In this document: piece after piece, positions 21,433 through 32,395 of the stretch
How the letters are laid out: every line of letters begins with the position of its first letter
Position numbering within the stretch: the first letter of the stretch is position 1
DNA from: Hyposmocoma kahamanoa
Taxonomy: Eukaryota > Arthropoda > Insecta > Lepidoptera > Cosmopterigidae
Direction of reading: 5' to 3'
Length of the DNA: 64,000 bases
Assembly (NCBI RefSeq): GCF_003589595.1
Contig: NW_020653900.1
Location: 6,246,606 to 6,310,605, forward strand
Position numbers and translations under genes: made by a program
The notes under the pieces: model-generated
Told to the model about the DNA's origin: nothing
What the model saw: only the letters and a program-made list of their open reading frames with translations
Databases searched by the model: none

Positions 21433-21508
21433 GTCAAATAAAGCCGATTGTATTTCTGTCTGGGATCCGGGTGTTTGTGGTACCGTTATTGTTTCCGATA
21501 TCCATAAC
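21433..21508 (+). repeat. Family E body fragment
   Basis: AAATAAAGCCGATTGTATTT, CTGGGATCCGGGTGTTTGTG, GTACCGTTATTGTTTCCGAT and ATCCATAACA, then an abrupt switch to a minus-strand family K copy. Confidence 0.6.
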
Positions 21509-21660
21509 AAAAGCTCTTTGTATCGAGTTCTTAGGTTTTCGCGATTGTTACACATAGGAAATGAAACTATTGTTCCGGATTTAAATCGCGTATATTGTTT
21601 TTTCAAACAAACCGACGTTTCGGGCCCTTACAGGTCCCATGGTCACGGTTGACTAGGTTG
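21509..21660 (-). repeat. Family K repeat, copy 2 (well kept)
   Basis: TATCGAGTTCTTAGGTTTTC, GCGATTGTTACACATAGGAA, GGATTTAAATCGCGTATATT, ACCGACGTTTCGGGCCCTTA, CAGGTCCCATGGTCACGGTT. It is the clearest minus-strand view of the family. Confidence 0.7.
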
Positions 21661-21814
21661 ACACGGTTGAAAAGCTCTTTGGTTACTTAATGTGGGATGA
21701 GGGCAACGTATGTGAGGTAGTCTAATATTTACTTATTTATTTACGATTGCATACATTCTGTTATAAACTTGCAAACATTAGATCATGTGATAAAGACAAC
21801 GTCTGGAAGGTTAA

Positions 21815-21905
21815 AATATAAGATTTTCGCGATTGTTTACATTGGAAATAAAACAATTTTTGGGATCTAAACCATGTATATTACTTTTATCAAACAAATC
21901 AAAGG
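21815..21905 (-). repeat. Family K fragment, copy 3
   Basis: AGATTTTCGCGATTGTTTAC, ATTGGAAATAAAACAATTTT, CTAAACCATGTATATTACTT, TATCAAACAAATC. Confidence 0.55.
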
Positions 21906-22077
21906 TTTGGGTTTTATACCTCTCATAGTTACATCTGACCAAGGTGGTAAAGTAATCAATTGGTTATGTCTAATATTAATGCAATCCACTCTATTCTGGA
22001 CTATAGTTACAAAAGTTATTCATTTAAACATATTGTTAAAACAAAAAAAATTATTATAATAATTCGAGTTTTTATTG

Positions 22078-22358
22078 AAGATCAACCCATTTATACGTCC
22101 CACTGCTGGACACGGACCTCCTCCCAGGCGAAGGTTTAGGCCATAGTCTACGCTGTATACGCTGTAGTATACGCTGGCCTAATGTGGGTTTGGGGCTTTA
22201 CATATTTTTGGAGTATTGTGAACCTTCTTCGTAAGTTTCAAATTAAATTTTACACATAAATTCCGAGAAACTCAGAAGTGCGAGACCGGACTCGAACACA
22301 CGGCCTCTGCTGAAGAGGCTGTAGATCAATGTAGATCATTAGGTTACCATGGCTTATT
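22078..22358 (-). repeat. Family S SINE, copy 1
   Basis: CCATTTATACGTCCCACTGC, TGGACACGGACCTCCTCCCA, GGCCTAATGTGGGTTTGGGG, ATAAATTCCGAGAAACTCAG and a tRNA-like head read on the minus strand (GTGTTCGAGTCCGGTCTCGC). Near 22145-22180 the word TATACGCTG is repeated, a small local duplication. Confidence 0.65.
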
Positions 22359-22499
22359 TTTTTAATTACTAGTAAATAATTAAATTTAGTAAGAAATAAT
22401 ATTGTTACTATAAAGTATTTTACAAGTCGTATTTAGCATATACTGGAATGTTCTTAGGTAAGTTAAAAATAAGGTATTTTAATTAATTAGTTTGTAAGC

Positions 22500-22625
22500 A
22501 TGGTTCAAGTTGATGACTTCACCATCTCAGTCAGCCTATGGTAAAGCAGCAGAATGTAGGTTTATTTGAAAAAAAAAAAAACAAATACTCGCGATTTAGA
22601 CCGAAAACATAGTTCCATTTTCTAA
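22500..22625 (+). repeat. Family K fragment, copy 4
   Basis: TTGATGACTTCACCATCTCA, GTCAGCCTATGG, GTAGGTTTATTTGAAAA, CTCGCGATTTAGACCGAAAA and ATAGTTCCATTTTC. Confidence 0.5.
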
Positions 22626-24642
22626 AGATAATATTGTGTGTGTGACGTCACACGATAAAAACGGTCCAAAGTACAAAGTGTCAAGTCTGATGTGCTCTTG
22701 ACTGTACATAATTTGTTTCACGTAGTTATTATATTTATGACTTTCTTAAGATAAAAGTAGTTATGTACGTAAGATCACATGTGTTTTTATTATACCAAGG
22801 TTATGAATTATATATTTGCCACGGTTCCGGCACTATGCAAACTGAAATCGGGAGATGCTGAGCATACGAAGTACATTGGGCTATGAGTGTGTGCGTTATT
22901 TATTTATTATTATTTAAAAACTTAGCCTCCAAATTGAATAGAAGGTATTTTATTATTTTTTTAAATCATCCATATAGTAGGCAATGAAAATTAATCTATT
23001 TGTCTCATAAATAACCGCTTTATGAGTTTTTTCATTAAATAAAAACATTTTAAAGTAGGTAAAATATGTTAAAAATTAAAATTGAAATTCGACACATTTG
23101 TGTTTGCGTAATAAAAGGGAAGAAAGTCTCCAAAACAAATTTCATGTATGAAAATTTGTTAATCACCAATAAGGTTATTTCAAGTTGCTTGGGCCCTTCT
23201 CCATATTCCTGTGGAGATATTAATTTTAAAATATTAAAAGATTATAAATAAAACAATACACGACACAATCCGATTAAGAGGCATCAAGCGCAAAAATTCT
23301 GCGAAAAAAAGCAAAAGCGCGTCGCACACATGAATAAGCGGAATGGCCGGGAATCTGCGCTCGCGTCGTTCCGCTTTCGAGCAACGCGTGCGCTGCTCTT
23401 CGCTAGCCATCTACTTTGTAACGATACTGGATGTGGCTAGTTATTTAAAAGTCTGTGTATTTATTAGACGTGTTTACCAACTTAATCGCCACGTAGAAGA
23501 TAAATGAGTGCACTAGATGTGGCAGTATTTAATGTGAATACTTTTTAATGTGCATAAATAAATATTACTTTCAATATACATATTCAAGATCTCAATGGTG
23601 TTTCGTTTCTTACGTGTCTATAATTATACTTGATTATCGAGATTCACATAGATTATAATTTTTGTAATTATATTTTTATTAAAAGAACAATTAAGTAATT
23701 AAAAATTAGATTGATTTTAGCGTCATAAAAATCGGATTAAAAATCAAACTATCTTTTTTTTGACATTTCGTCCTGAGCAAATTGGAACACATTTATAAGC
23801 TATTTTGCATTTTTAGGTAGTACATCGCCAGAAAGTTTATAAACTATAAACATTTAATAATAACTTCTTCCATAACTTTGACTTTCTTCTTAGCTTTAGC
23901 TTAGGCTCACCTAAGTACTTACTTATGTACAGGCCTCAGCTTATATATTCAATTTGAAGACTACTTTGTATAATACTTGGTATAATAAACTTATATGTGA
24001 TCATTCGTCAAAAGTGATTTTATATTATGAAAGTCATAAAAATAATACGAATTACTTAAAACAAATTAAGTATATGTGAAATTTTATAACTCTTCTTTTC
24101 AAGTATAATAAAATTATCAACTAATTTGAATAAACTTTCTTCACTCCCTCTTCTGAAAAGTGGCCTCATACCACCAACGGTGCGATTAGATGAACTCAAC
24201 GTATTTCAAATTCTTGAAACAATGACGTATCTAGTTTTTTTCATTCATTATCCGTGGCAACGCAGACCAATCGACTTTTGATTTCGAGAGCACACTCCAT
24301 TGCAGTGAAATTAATATTCATAACTGAACGATGCGATCTGAAATGGTTCGTGTTTCATATAGAGCCTGTAAGGTATGAAGTAAATAATATTACGTTGTTG
24401 AACATCGTGTTGCTAGCAGATTATTTAAAGACCATTATTACTGGAGCAAAAAAGAAGCTAGTCGTGCAGAAAAATAAATAAATATCGATATTTGTGATCT
24501 CTTCCACTGAACATACTTTCTTGGAAGAGGTACTTTTAGAATTAGTCGTAAAATTATGGACTTAAGAAAAATATTATTATTGTTTATTTTGTCTCCGTTT
24601 GTCTGGAATTTACTACAAATAAAGTTTTCATTGTCTATTAAT
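22626..24642. other. Unassigned stretch with one CpG-rich patch
   Basis: Mostly AT-rich. A CpG-rich patch at about 23283-23410 contains AAGCGGAATGG and its inverse GTTCCGCTT around TCTGCGCTCGCG; it could be a GC-rich inverted-repeat remnant or a promoter. No coding exon was recognised. Confidence 0.35.
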
Positions 24643-24928
24643 CATTGACTTACAATTATATGGACGTCGGGTCCGCGCTAAAAAGTGTCCGAACTTACAG
24701 GGCGTTAAAATGGTATACAGAGCGTCATTCACGCTTTAGTCTTCGTTTGTTCGACTGACAGCGAAGCAAGCAAAATTAGACAGTACTGCGATGACATTAC
24801 AATTTAAATTCAACGTTTTAGCTTTTTCATATTCCTTTACATGTCACTAAGTTTAAATAGGTTGACTTGGGACATTTTTTTCGTGGTTTTTGTATTAGAC
24901 CCGTCGTCCATTTACTTGTAAGCCAATG
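24643..24928 (+). mobile_element. Family D hAT MITE, complete copy
   Basis: 286 bp, ends CATTGACTTACAATTATATG and (inverted) CATTGGCTTACAAGTAAATG, flanked by exact CTATTAAT at 24635-24642 and 24929-24936. Confidence 0.87.
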
Positions 24929-25011
24929 CTATTAATCCATAATAGGAAGATGTTCTTCCAAGCGCGCTTCATCCAAAGTTAATCATAGTATGGGTATTAT
25001 TAACTAACTAG

Positions 25012-25130
25012 AGATGTGGTAGTCCAGTGGGAGAACGGTTGCTTCTCAACCGAGAGCTCGACGGTTCGAATCCCGGTAGTGGCATATACTTATGACTTCA
25101 ATATCTCTGGTACGTTTTGTGAATGTTTTT
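25012..25130 (+). repeat. Family H tRNA-derived SINE head, copy 2
   Basis: GTGGTAGTCCAGTGGGAGAA (box A), GCTTCTCAACCGAGAGCTCG, ACGGTTCGAATCCCGGTAGT (box B), then GGCATATACTTATGACTTCA. The acceptor stem does not pair, so it is a SINE rather than a tRNA gene. Confidence 0.6.
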
Positions 25131-25329
25131 GGAACGTTGACTTTTTCACAAACTAAAAGAAACTTCGTATCCACTACTAACAACCTTATATTATATTAGT
25201 AACATCATAAACAAAAACTTTTGTTACTAGACTTTTTACAAAACTTATTAAATTTGCCAAAAAGAAACTTTTCAGGTTTTGTTGTACTATCTGACACTTT
25301 TTGTATCTGTATTTAGTAGTTAAATGGCC

Positions 25330-25498
25330 CATTCACTACCTGCATCGCAGTCCGCCACGTATGGCCCATGTATGAAGTCTCGTAAGACGCATTGCAGCAT
25401 TTACAGGATTATAGGATGGCTTGCACGCTGTGACTACAGTCATAATCCTGCATTGCATGGCGAACGGCAAGGCGGACTGTAATGCAGAATAATGAATG
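25330..25498. mobile_element. Small inverted-repeat element (MITE-like)
   Basis: Left CATTCACTACCTGCATCGCA + GTCCGCC and right, inverted, CATTCATTATTCTGCATTAC + AGTCCGCC. Inner sub-arms CAGGATTAT / ATAATCCTG also pair. No clear target duplication was found, so the superfamily is open. Confidence 0.55.
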
Positions 25499-25500
25499 CC

Positions 25501-26496
25501 TCCTTTAAGGTAACACGTTCAAACGTGCAAGCGTTCTCCTCGATGATTCCCACCTGCGCACCTGCGTCCTGCGGAGGGTTGTCACCGTGTAGAGCGATCT
25601 ATTTAAATATTTTTATTTCTATAAGAATGTAAAATGTGATACATTAATTTATTATGGAACAAAAGTTAGTATTTATGATATTGGTAATACGAGTGTAGCC
25701 CTGAAAGGTAGTTAGCATTATATATTTCACAAGGTTTACAACATTTAACATTGTTAGTTTTTGTACACTGCAACATCTGATAATTGAGCAACTTCTTAGT
25801 ACACTTTTATAGGTGATGAGTAAAGCAGTATGGACCAAACTGGCAGTCATTGGCGAGGCGCCCACATAACTGGATTCACACCGGCTTGTCTAAATTTTTC
25901 CACGTGTCATCAAATATCGTAAATATTTTAAAGTACTTCACTACATTTTGTGCTTAATTTTACGCGTAGAATAATTAACCAGTGAAACAAAGTATACTAG
26001 TATCTTGTGTGCTAATAAGTTTCTTAAGGCAATTTTTTTGTTTTGCTCTAGCTTTATTAAAGACAATTTTCACGCCTTGCTACTGCAAACTGGCAACACA
26101 CTACCTGCCTATTGTATTCTAAGGTGACGGCAGACGATTGATGCCGTCCGAATTATCACGGCCTTTTCAATTTTGTATTATTATAATAAATATATATGGA
26201 GTCTAGCGTCTGGCATATTCAAATTATGCTGGTCTTTACGTCGCTTTCTATAAGGTGAATCGTTCGACTGTTGACCAATTAGGCCTTAATATTTCTATAT
26301 GAAGTTTTGCGTGCGCACGTACTGACTGTCCACAGCTGCTAGCTAAATTTAACTTCAAAATTCCCTCAAGATATTCTAGGTTTGCCATTGCTCCTTTAGT
26401 GCCACCATTCCGTAAGACCGTTCTGGACTTTAATTCCTGTATCCCAAGGTTCTGCAGACTATATATAAGTAATCAGACTCCTCACATTATAATAAT
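25501..26496. other. Unassigned stretch
   Basis: Nothing recognised. Confidence 0.35.
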
Positions 26497-26720
26497 ATCG
26501 AGTGCTTAGGTTTTCGCGATTGTTACACATAGGAAATCAAACAATTTTTTCGGATCTACATTGCGTATATTTGTTTTTCAAATAAACAAATATAACACTG
26601 GTCACCTATAACCATGAGAATTGTGTATGGCTCCAAATGTTGGTTTGTTTGAAAAAACAACGTAATTTAGATCCGAAAAAGTTGTTTCGTTTCCTACGAG
26701 TAATTCGTTTTTCAACGGTT
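26497..26720. repeat. Inverted pair of family K copies (5 and 6)
   Basis: Minus copy 26497-26582 (ATCGAGTGCTTAGGTTTTCG, GATTGTTACACATAGGAAAT) faces plus copy 26625-26720 (AATGTTGGTTTGTTTGAAAA, TTTAGATCCGAAAAAGTTGT, TTCGTTTCCTA) across about 45 bp. Confidence 0.6.
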
Positions 26721-26881
26721 CTGAAAAAAAGCACTCTTTGAGTTAATACAGTATTATATAAACAGTGCAATATATAAATATACATATTAAGATCATCGTC
26801 ATAGTAATTAATTGATAATTACTAGTTACAAATTTTGTAACACATCATGACTATTTAAAGTCAAATAGTATTTAAATAATT

Positions 26882-27116
26882 TCAGTACAGAGTACTAAAA
26901 AATCGACCACAAAAAAGTCGTACATCCCCTAGTTTGCCACCCTTAGAGGTGGAATATTTTCGTCAAATTGAAATGGGACCCGACTACCCTCTTTTCAAAA
27001 AAGAATCATCAGAATCGGTTCTCAAACGCCGGAGATATCGCGTAACATACATACCTAAAAAAAAAAGAAAAAATACAGTCGAAATAAGAACCCCTCCTTT
27101 TTAAGTCGGTTAAATA
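26882..27116 (-). mobile_element. Family C element, copy 7
   Basis: TTTCAGTACAGAGTACTAAA, CCCCTAGTTTGCCACCCTTA, GAGATATCGCGTAACATACA, CCTCCTTTTTAAGTCGGTTA. The block between GTCGG and GGGATGAATCC is deleted. Confidence 0.75.
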
Positions 27117-27439
27117 TAGTACTAATTTTAATCTCAATTATGCAAAAATTTTATATTTTCTCAAAAGTTTTATAATTTTAATTTTTTCAATAAATTACGG
27201 TGTTATAAATTAAAATAGATTATTCAAGTTAATGGTTATATGTATACATAGTATCAAATAACTTTCCTTTTTTTATATTTTAAATATAATATTATCTTAT
27301 GATGCGCGCCATTGCATGCTGTGATGTTACGTGTAGAATGTAGAGGCATGTAAGTAATTTATGCTTGTTTTCACTAAACTTAAGTACGTCTTAAACCAAT
27401 GTTTAAATTGATAACACACTCGTAACACAAAAGATGTTT

Positions 27440-27645
27440 TAGTTTTCATGGTCCATTTTCTGAGCTCCCGGGTTCGATCCCCAGCCGGGTCAGTGTAGAA
27501 TTTAACTTTTCTAGACTGTCTCGGGTCTGGGTGTTTGTGGTACCGTCGTTGTTTCCGATTTCCATAATACAAGTGCTTTAGCTTTTATACGTTGCTCTGA
27601 TCCCAAAGTAAGTACTTTGGGATCAGAGCAACGTATGTAATGTTA
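27440..27645 (+). repeat. Family E SINE, copy 2, with a 24-bp perfect hairpin at its 3' end
   Basis: Head CTCCCGGGTTCGATCCCCAG, then TCGGGTCTGGGTGTTTGTGG, GTACCGTCGTTGTTTCCGAT, AAGTGCTTTAGCTT. At 27587-27636 two exact 24-nt arms (ATACGTTGCTCTGATCCCAA... and its complement) meet around AG. Confidence 0.7.
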
Positions 27646-27655
27646 TTCCTTTATT

Positions 27656-27940
27656 AAGATACCGATAGTAACGGGACGAACAAGTGATCCTCGCCTATCC
27701 ATTGCAATTGTATTGCCACTTAAAACCTTAAATCGCAAAGATCTGAGGAACACTGCCACTGCGCCTGTCACCGTGAGACTTAAGTTGACAAGTCCCATGT
27801 GCCAGTAATTTCACAAGCACCCTTTAAAACCGGAATAAAGTAATGGGAGCATTACTGCTTGGCGGCATAAATAGTTAGGGCGGCAATACTTCCCTGGACA
27901 AATTCTTTCACTAGGAGCTCTACTGCTTGCTACTAAAAAT
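27656..27940 (-). repeat. Family B repeat, copy 12 (near full length)
   Basis: TAACGGGACGAACAAGTGAT, CTGCGCCTGTCACCGTGAGA, GGAGCATTACTGCTTGGCGG, CAATACTTCCCTGGACAAAT, CTAGGAGCTCTACTGCTTGC. Confidence 0.8.
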
Positions 27941-28701
27941 AAGTCACAATCAATGAAGCTACCTGCTGTTTCACTACGCTGACTTCCCTGAGAAGAATTG
28001 CTCTTTTTAAAATAAACTTAAATGCACTTTAGAATACATTTTGTATTAAATGTCTGTGAAATCTAGAACCATGTCGTCTTTCTATACATCTTTATCTAAC
28101 ACGAATGAAGATTGTAAATAAAATTTAAAAGCCATAAATGTTTTATTAAACAAATATATAAATAATCAATACCTATCAATTGCCATAAGCATTAATGACG
28201 TATATTTCATGGTACCTCTTAGATTTATTACATATAAGATGATAACTTGCTTAGAGTGTATATTCACAGAAACATTTGGTTTTCTATTTTAAGAAAGTTT
28301 ATTAAGAGATTGCTGTCTTTAATCATTATAAATTTATAATTCAAAAATAGAAAATAGAGGCGGTGCTAATTATATAATTTACACACATGCAAAAACATGA
28401 TGACTATTTTAAAACCCATTAGTCAAAGACACAAAAATAACACTTCCACTTTTCACGCTATCGTACGAAGTGTTAAACCGCGGATTTAACAATTATGTTT
28501 ATGACTTAAAAATGACAATAAAATCATAGCGACATCATCGTCAGAAGTATATTGAGGATTACAAGACTATGCTAGTGATCAATTGCTCTAAAGCTGAGAT
28601 TGTTATTTCCGCTGAAGTAAAACCAGTTTCTCGACTAACGGTTTTTCGTCGCTTCTATCTCAACCACTTGAAATTTTTAATGAATGAGTGAATGAGTTGA
28701 G
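27941..28701. other. Unassigned stretch
   Basis: Nothing recognised. Confidence 0.35.
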
Positions 28702-28772
28702 AAGCAGTAGAGCTTATGGTGAAAGAGTTCGTCCTGAGAAGTACTGTCACCTTAGCTATTTCTGCCATTAGG
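28702..28772 (+). repeat. Family B 5' fragment, copy 13
   Basis: GAAGCAGTAGAGCTTATGGT, GAAAGAGTTCGTCCTGAGAA, GTACTGTCACCTTAGCTATT. Confidence 0.65.
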
Positions 28773-29603
28773 ATATTTATTTACAAAATTGAGTTCATTT
28801 AGGAACAGAGACCTTTAATAGGTTCAAGTTAGCCTATTAAGATAATTGATGGAATCAGTCACAACATGATTAACTTTATTATTAATATAATTACTGCAAT
28901 GATTAAAATTGTTACTGTAATCATTGTACTTGGTAAGATCAGCACATGTTACAATGAAACAAGTTCTATGATGACCTTAAACTACACAATTTTAGTAAAA
29001 CAAAAATATGTCAATAAAATGGCGCCAATAACAACTACAATTGTATTAAAAATTTGAATAGAAAGGTTAATGACATTTTAAATATAAAAAAGACTTACAG
29101 CGACATTTGCGGTTTGTTACACTTTACTTTCTATTAAAACTCTCTGAAAGAAGGCTGTTCTCAATTTTTCAACTATATTTTTTTTTTATTCTAGTATGGT
29201 CGAATTGGGGGGATATAAAACCTGAAAATACAACATTCAATAATAAAGACTCATATAGGCAAATGAATGGGGTGTACGAAAGGAGTGTTCCCGTGTGACG
29301 TGCCTTTCCTTTAGAGTACGTCTGGCGCACTCTGGACAACAATCGGCGAAACCTACTCTATGCCGATTTTCAAATCCATTCACCACAAAGGCTAACATTA
29401 TGGTGTATGCCATCGATACGATAAGAAAGAGAAGGCAAATCAACAAACCATCATTTTCTTTTTAAAGTTAACAAAGTAAAAACATGATGTTGACTTCTTA
29501 GCATATATTCACTAATACGCTCTGTACCGTATAAACAAATGTAAATAGTAAAATCACATCAAGAGACATTATCGCAAGAAAAATATTAGTGTTCTCTAAA
29601 AGT
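28773..29603. other. Unassigned stretch
   Basis: No recognised gene or family. Two short reading frames on each strand are AT-rich and lack any motif. Confidence 0.35.
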
Positions 29604-29698
29604 TAACTGCCTCCGTGGCCGAACAAACTTCCACGCAGAGGTCCCAGGTTCGATTCCCGGGCTGGGCTGTGTTGAGTGTGTGCGTTATTATTGTTGTT
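29604..29698 (+). repeat. Family A SINE, copy 5 (internal deletion)
   Basis: Head TTAACTGCCTCCGTGGCCGA, CACGCAGAGGTCCCAGGTTC, GATTCCCGGGCTGGG jumps directly to the tail TGTTGAGTGTGTGCGTTATT. Confidence 0.7.
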
Positions 29699-29946
29699 AG
29701 TGTTCCATTTTATTTGTTTGTAATTTAAAAATATCAACTGCATTGGACTTTATGAATTTTTATTAGTAATAAATAATAGATTTGTTTTGAAGGTCGATGT
29801 TGTATTAAAATTATATAAGTATTCATAATTGTACTACTTATTTATATCATTTTTTTATATTTAAGCTTACGGCGACCTAAAACTAAAAACCCAATACAAA
29901 AGATCTGTAACAAAAACTTAGAGAAATGCAGGAGGTCTGCTGACTT

Positions 29947-30030
29947 GATCTGTAGCTCAGTTGGTTAAAAGCGGTGACCTCGGCATGGCAACAGATACCG
30001 GTTTGAGTCCAGTCAAATCGATTGATTTTT
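29947..30030 (+). repeat. Family F tRNA-derived SINE head, copy 2
   Basis: ATCTGTAGCTCAGTTGGTTA (box A), GCGGTGACCTCGGCATGGCA, ACCGGTTTGAGTCCAGTC (box B), AAATCGATTGATTTTTTC. Matches 4800-4906 and 56955-57070. Confidence 0.65.
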
Positions 30031-30715
30031 TCTTTGTGTTCTATCTTTGTCTCAATAACAAACATGTGTACCATTTTCCCAAAGAAATATCCATGTTTAC
30101 GTCATTGATATGCCATCTATTCGCACGAAATACGCTGTCAGCATATGTGTTTCCCAAAAAGTACAATTAAGAGATTATTCAAGGTTAGAGTGAATAGATG
30201 TTTTTTAGACAAATGCATACCATCGTCGGTCACATCATTGCTTAACACCGGGAGAGACCGTGGCCAATCGTATGTCTGTTATATATATAATCAAATGTAC
30301 TCCTATTTATTTACGACTAGTCTGAGAGGGGGAGGGTCTGGTGAGCTGTTATACAGGTTTAGTTGTCTATTGCCGTCTTCAGTCTCTCACAAAGGATTTC
30401 AATATTTAATATTGTTAGTCTTTAATTAAGATCTGTTTCATTTCGATGAGTTGATGAACCATTATTTTACTTATAAAATTATGTATCCCTGGATCTTGCT
30501 ACAAAAACCTTAATACGGCTAAACACATTCGTCACTAATTCGCTTGATTTAAGTGTCAACCTACTGCTCGTTCTATCATATACTGTACTAATGACTTGTA
30601 AGTCAAATAAGTTTCACTTCAAACAGTTCAAAACCGAGACTGTGCATGATGAATAGAGCTTCTCTATTACCTGTGTAAGATAGGTTATTCAATGGAAATG
30701 TAAGTTTTCAACTTC
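30031..30715. other. Unassigned stretch
   Basis: Nothing recognised. Confidence 0.35.
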
Positions 30716-31167
30716 GTTTCGAATGCAAAGTGTGTTGGAGTACCTATTGTTCAGTGATTTGGTCTCCATTTAACGGTCGACATAAAAGTAGAATCGAATC
30801 TATACAGAAGCGTTTCTTGAGACATTTAAGCACTAAAATGGGTTTAAGACGTAGGCTCTCATTGTATGAAGATAGGTTAAGGTATTTTAAAATTGACACC
30901 TTAGAGAGTAGACGCTCTTCGCACAGCTTTGTTGTGTTATATAAATTGTTTAACTCTGTGTGGGATGCTAGTGAACTATTAGATCGGGTTGGGATTATGA
31001 TTGGAAGATACCGCACGCAAAAACTTTTTTATATGCCACTAACAATATATAACGTGTCGTACAATGATCCGTTGTTTCATATATGCAGGAATTATAATAA
31101 AGTTAGCACTGAGGTAGATATTTTCCACCAACCTTTAAAATCATTTATAGACGTCTATGAGGTTTAA
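30716..31167 (+). pseudogene. LINE (Jockey/CR1-like) reverse transcriptase, C-terminal thumb region, 5' truncated and frameshifted
   Basis: The reading frame from 30745 to the stop at 31165-31167 gives YCSVIWSPFNGRHKSRIESI, QKRFLRHLSTKMG, then LRYFKIDTLESRRSS, LYKLFNSVWDASELLDRVGI and a tail SYNDPLFHI. The order W-SP, IE.IQ.RFLR.L, Y..RL..F.I.TLE.RR and LYKL is typical of the region after the RT palm in Jockey and CR1-like elements. Just upstream the neighbouring frame reads VLEY, the residues that normally precede CSVIW, so a frameshift lies at about 30744-30748. There is no catalytic palm (no YxDD) in the window, so this is a dead, 5'-truncated copy. A second, differently framed LINE end follows at 31308. 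Confidence 0.72.
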
Positions 31168-31307
31168 AAACTAGGGACAAGATGCGTTCATTTTGCTTAT
31201 TTTTTGTAGATTTTTTAGTCTATGGTTTGCTGAACCTTCTCTCTTTTTCTTTTAATTTTATAAACGTGCATTTTCATTTTTAAATAGAATATTAGAAATG
31301 TATATTT

Positions 31308-31845
31308 CAATATTTGGGTGCATCCCATAATCTCAATCTTCGCACAGACAGTAAATTGACTCTTTTAATTCCTTCTCGCCGTACTGGTTTTCTATCTAAC
31401 TCATTTATTCTTCAGGCAATACGACTCTGGAACGCTCCACCGCCCCATATTTAAAAGCGCCGAATAAAGTAGCTTTCAAGCAATTGGTCCGCGCTTTCAT
31501 ATTGGAGTCTCAATCTACATCCCATTAGTCTAACATTGTTATATATAAATATGTATATATTAAATATATGTGTATTTATTATACATTATGTATTTATGTG
31601 TATATAGGTTGCTTATATATGTATAGTTAGTCATATAATACTATGTGCTATAATTATATTCTGTTTAAACTATATATCATAATTATTTCTAAACTTCTTC
31701 CTATCCGTTTTAATTATCATGTTATGCACCCCTGTTGATTATTTAGAACCTAGCTCTCCGGTTGACTGGTAGAGAACGCCTAATGGCATTAAATCCGCCA
31801 TTTGTACTGTTTTCTGTGCAATTAAGTTTAAATAAATAAAATATT
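31308..31845 (+). pseudogene. Second LINE 3' end: RT C-terminus, 3' UTR and A-rich tail, frameshifted
   Basis: One frame (31317-31455) gives NLNLRTDSKL, IPSRRTGFLSNSFILQAIRL and WNAPPPHI before a stop. A second frame (from about 31465) gives NKVAFKQLVRAFILESQSTS and a stop at about 31528. Together they match the SF..QAIRLWN.LP ... FK motif that ends many insect LINE ORF2 proteins, with a frameshift between. About 300 bp of AT-rich sequence follow, then CCGGTTGACTGGTAGAGAAC, GGCATTAAATCCGCCATTTG and AAGTTTAAATAAATAAAAT, a LINE-like 3' UTR and tail. LINE clade not assigned. Confidence 0.65.
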
Positions 31846-32211
31846 TAACTAAATCTGTTTCACTTCAATATTGTGCACTATTGTCATTTGTTCCAAGCTA
31901 AAGAGTATTATTGTAGTATTAAATTAATATTAAGTATTGACGTGGTACGCGAACTGTTATTTCGTTTAAATAAATAAATAAATAAATGGACGTAGCACAG
32001 ACATTGTAGAAAAGACAGCTCAAGCAATCACCCGAACTAATACTGCGGATTATTATGGCAGTTAATAAATAAAAACATAAATAATACTTAAATAATTTCA
32101 TGACAAATGAAAATATATCGTTGCAGATAGCCATATTATTAAGTCGGATGGTTAATAATTGTTTGGTTTATAAACATTATAAATTCGTATAATAAAGGTA
32201 CATGTTTCTTT
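31846..32211. other. Unassigned stretch with an AAAT microsatellite
   Basis: (AAAT)n at about 31964-31988. Nothing else recognised. Confidence 0.4.
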
Positions 32212-32395
32212 TTTTATAATATCAAATGACGGGACGAACAAGTCGTGCGCCTGATGGTGAGCTACACGCCTGTCCATAACAGTTGCAGTGCCACTCAGAG
32301 CTTTAAATCGCAAAGATTTGAGGGGCACTGCCACTGCGCCCGTCACCCTGAGATATAAGTTGACAAGTCCCATGTGCTTGTTATTTCACTAGCAA
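32212..32395 (-). repeat. Family B repeat, copy 14 (half length)
   Basis: ATATCAAATGACGGGACGAA through GATTTGAGGGGCACTGCCAC, CCCGTCACCCTGAGATATAA to TTGTTATTTCACTAGC, ending in an A run. Very close to the inferred family consensus. Confidence 0.8.

Noticed and set aside
24254..24481. 75-codon plus-strand frame (MATQTNRLLISRAHSIAVKL...)
   Set aside because: It has an ATG and moderate length but no motif, no splice context and no repeat match; chance cannot be excluded, so it is not called.
25012..25090. tRNA gene (also considered at 29947, 62108, 19360 and 35661)
   Set aside because: Box A and box B are present but the acceptor and T stems do not pair, and each is followed by a shared SINE body. 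They are tRNA-derived SINE heads.
30744..31016. 90-codon minus-strand frame
   Set aside because: It is the antisense shadow of the LINE reverse-transcriptase fragment on the plus strand.
32152..32373. Recurrent short protein (VNLYLRVTGAVAVPL... then SLRFKALSG) also seen at 17472-17657, 54583-54768 and 56079-56261
   Set aside because: All are translations of family B copies. The frame is open because the repeat is short and copies are similar; it has no ATG, length or stop in common, so it is not a gene.
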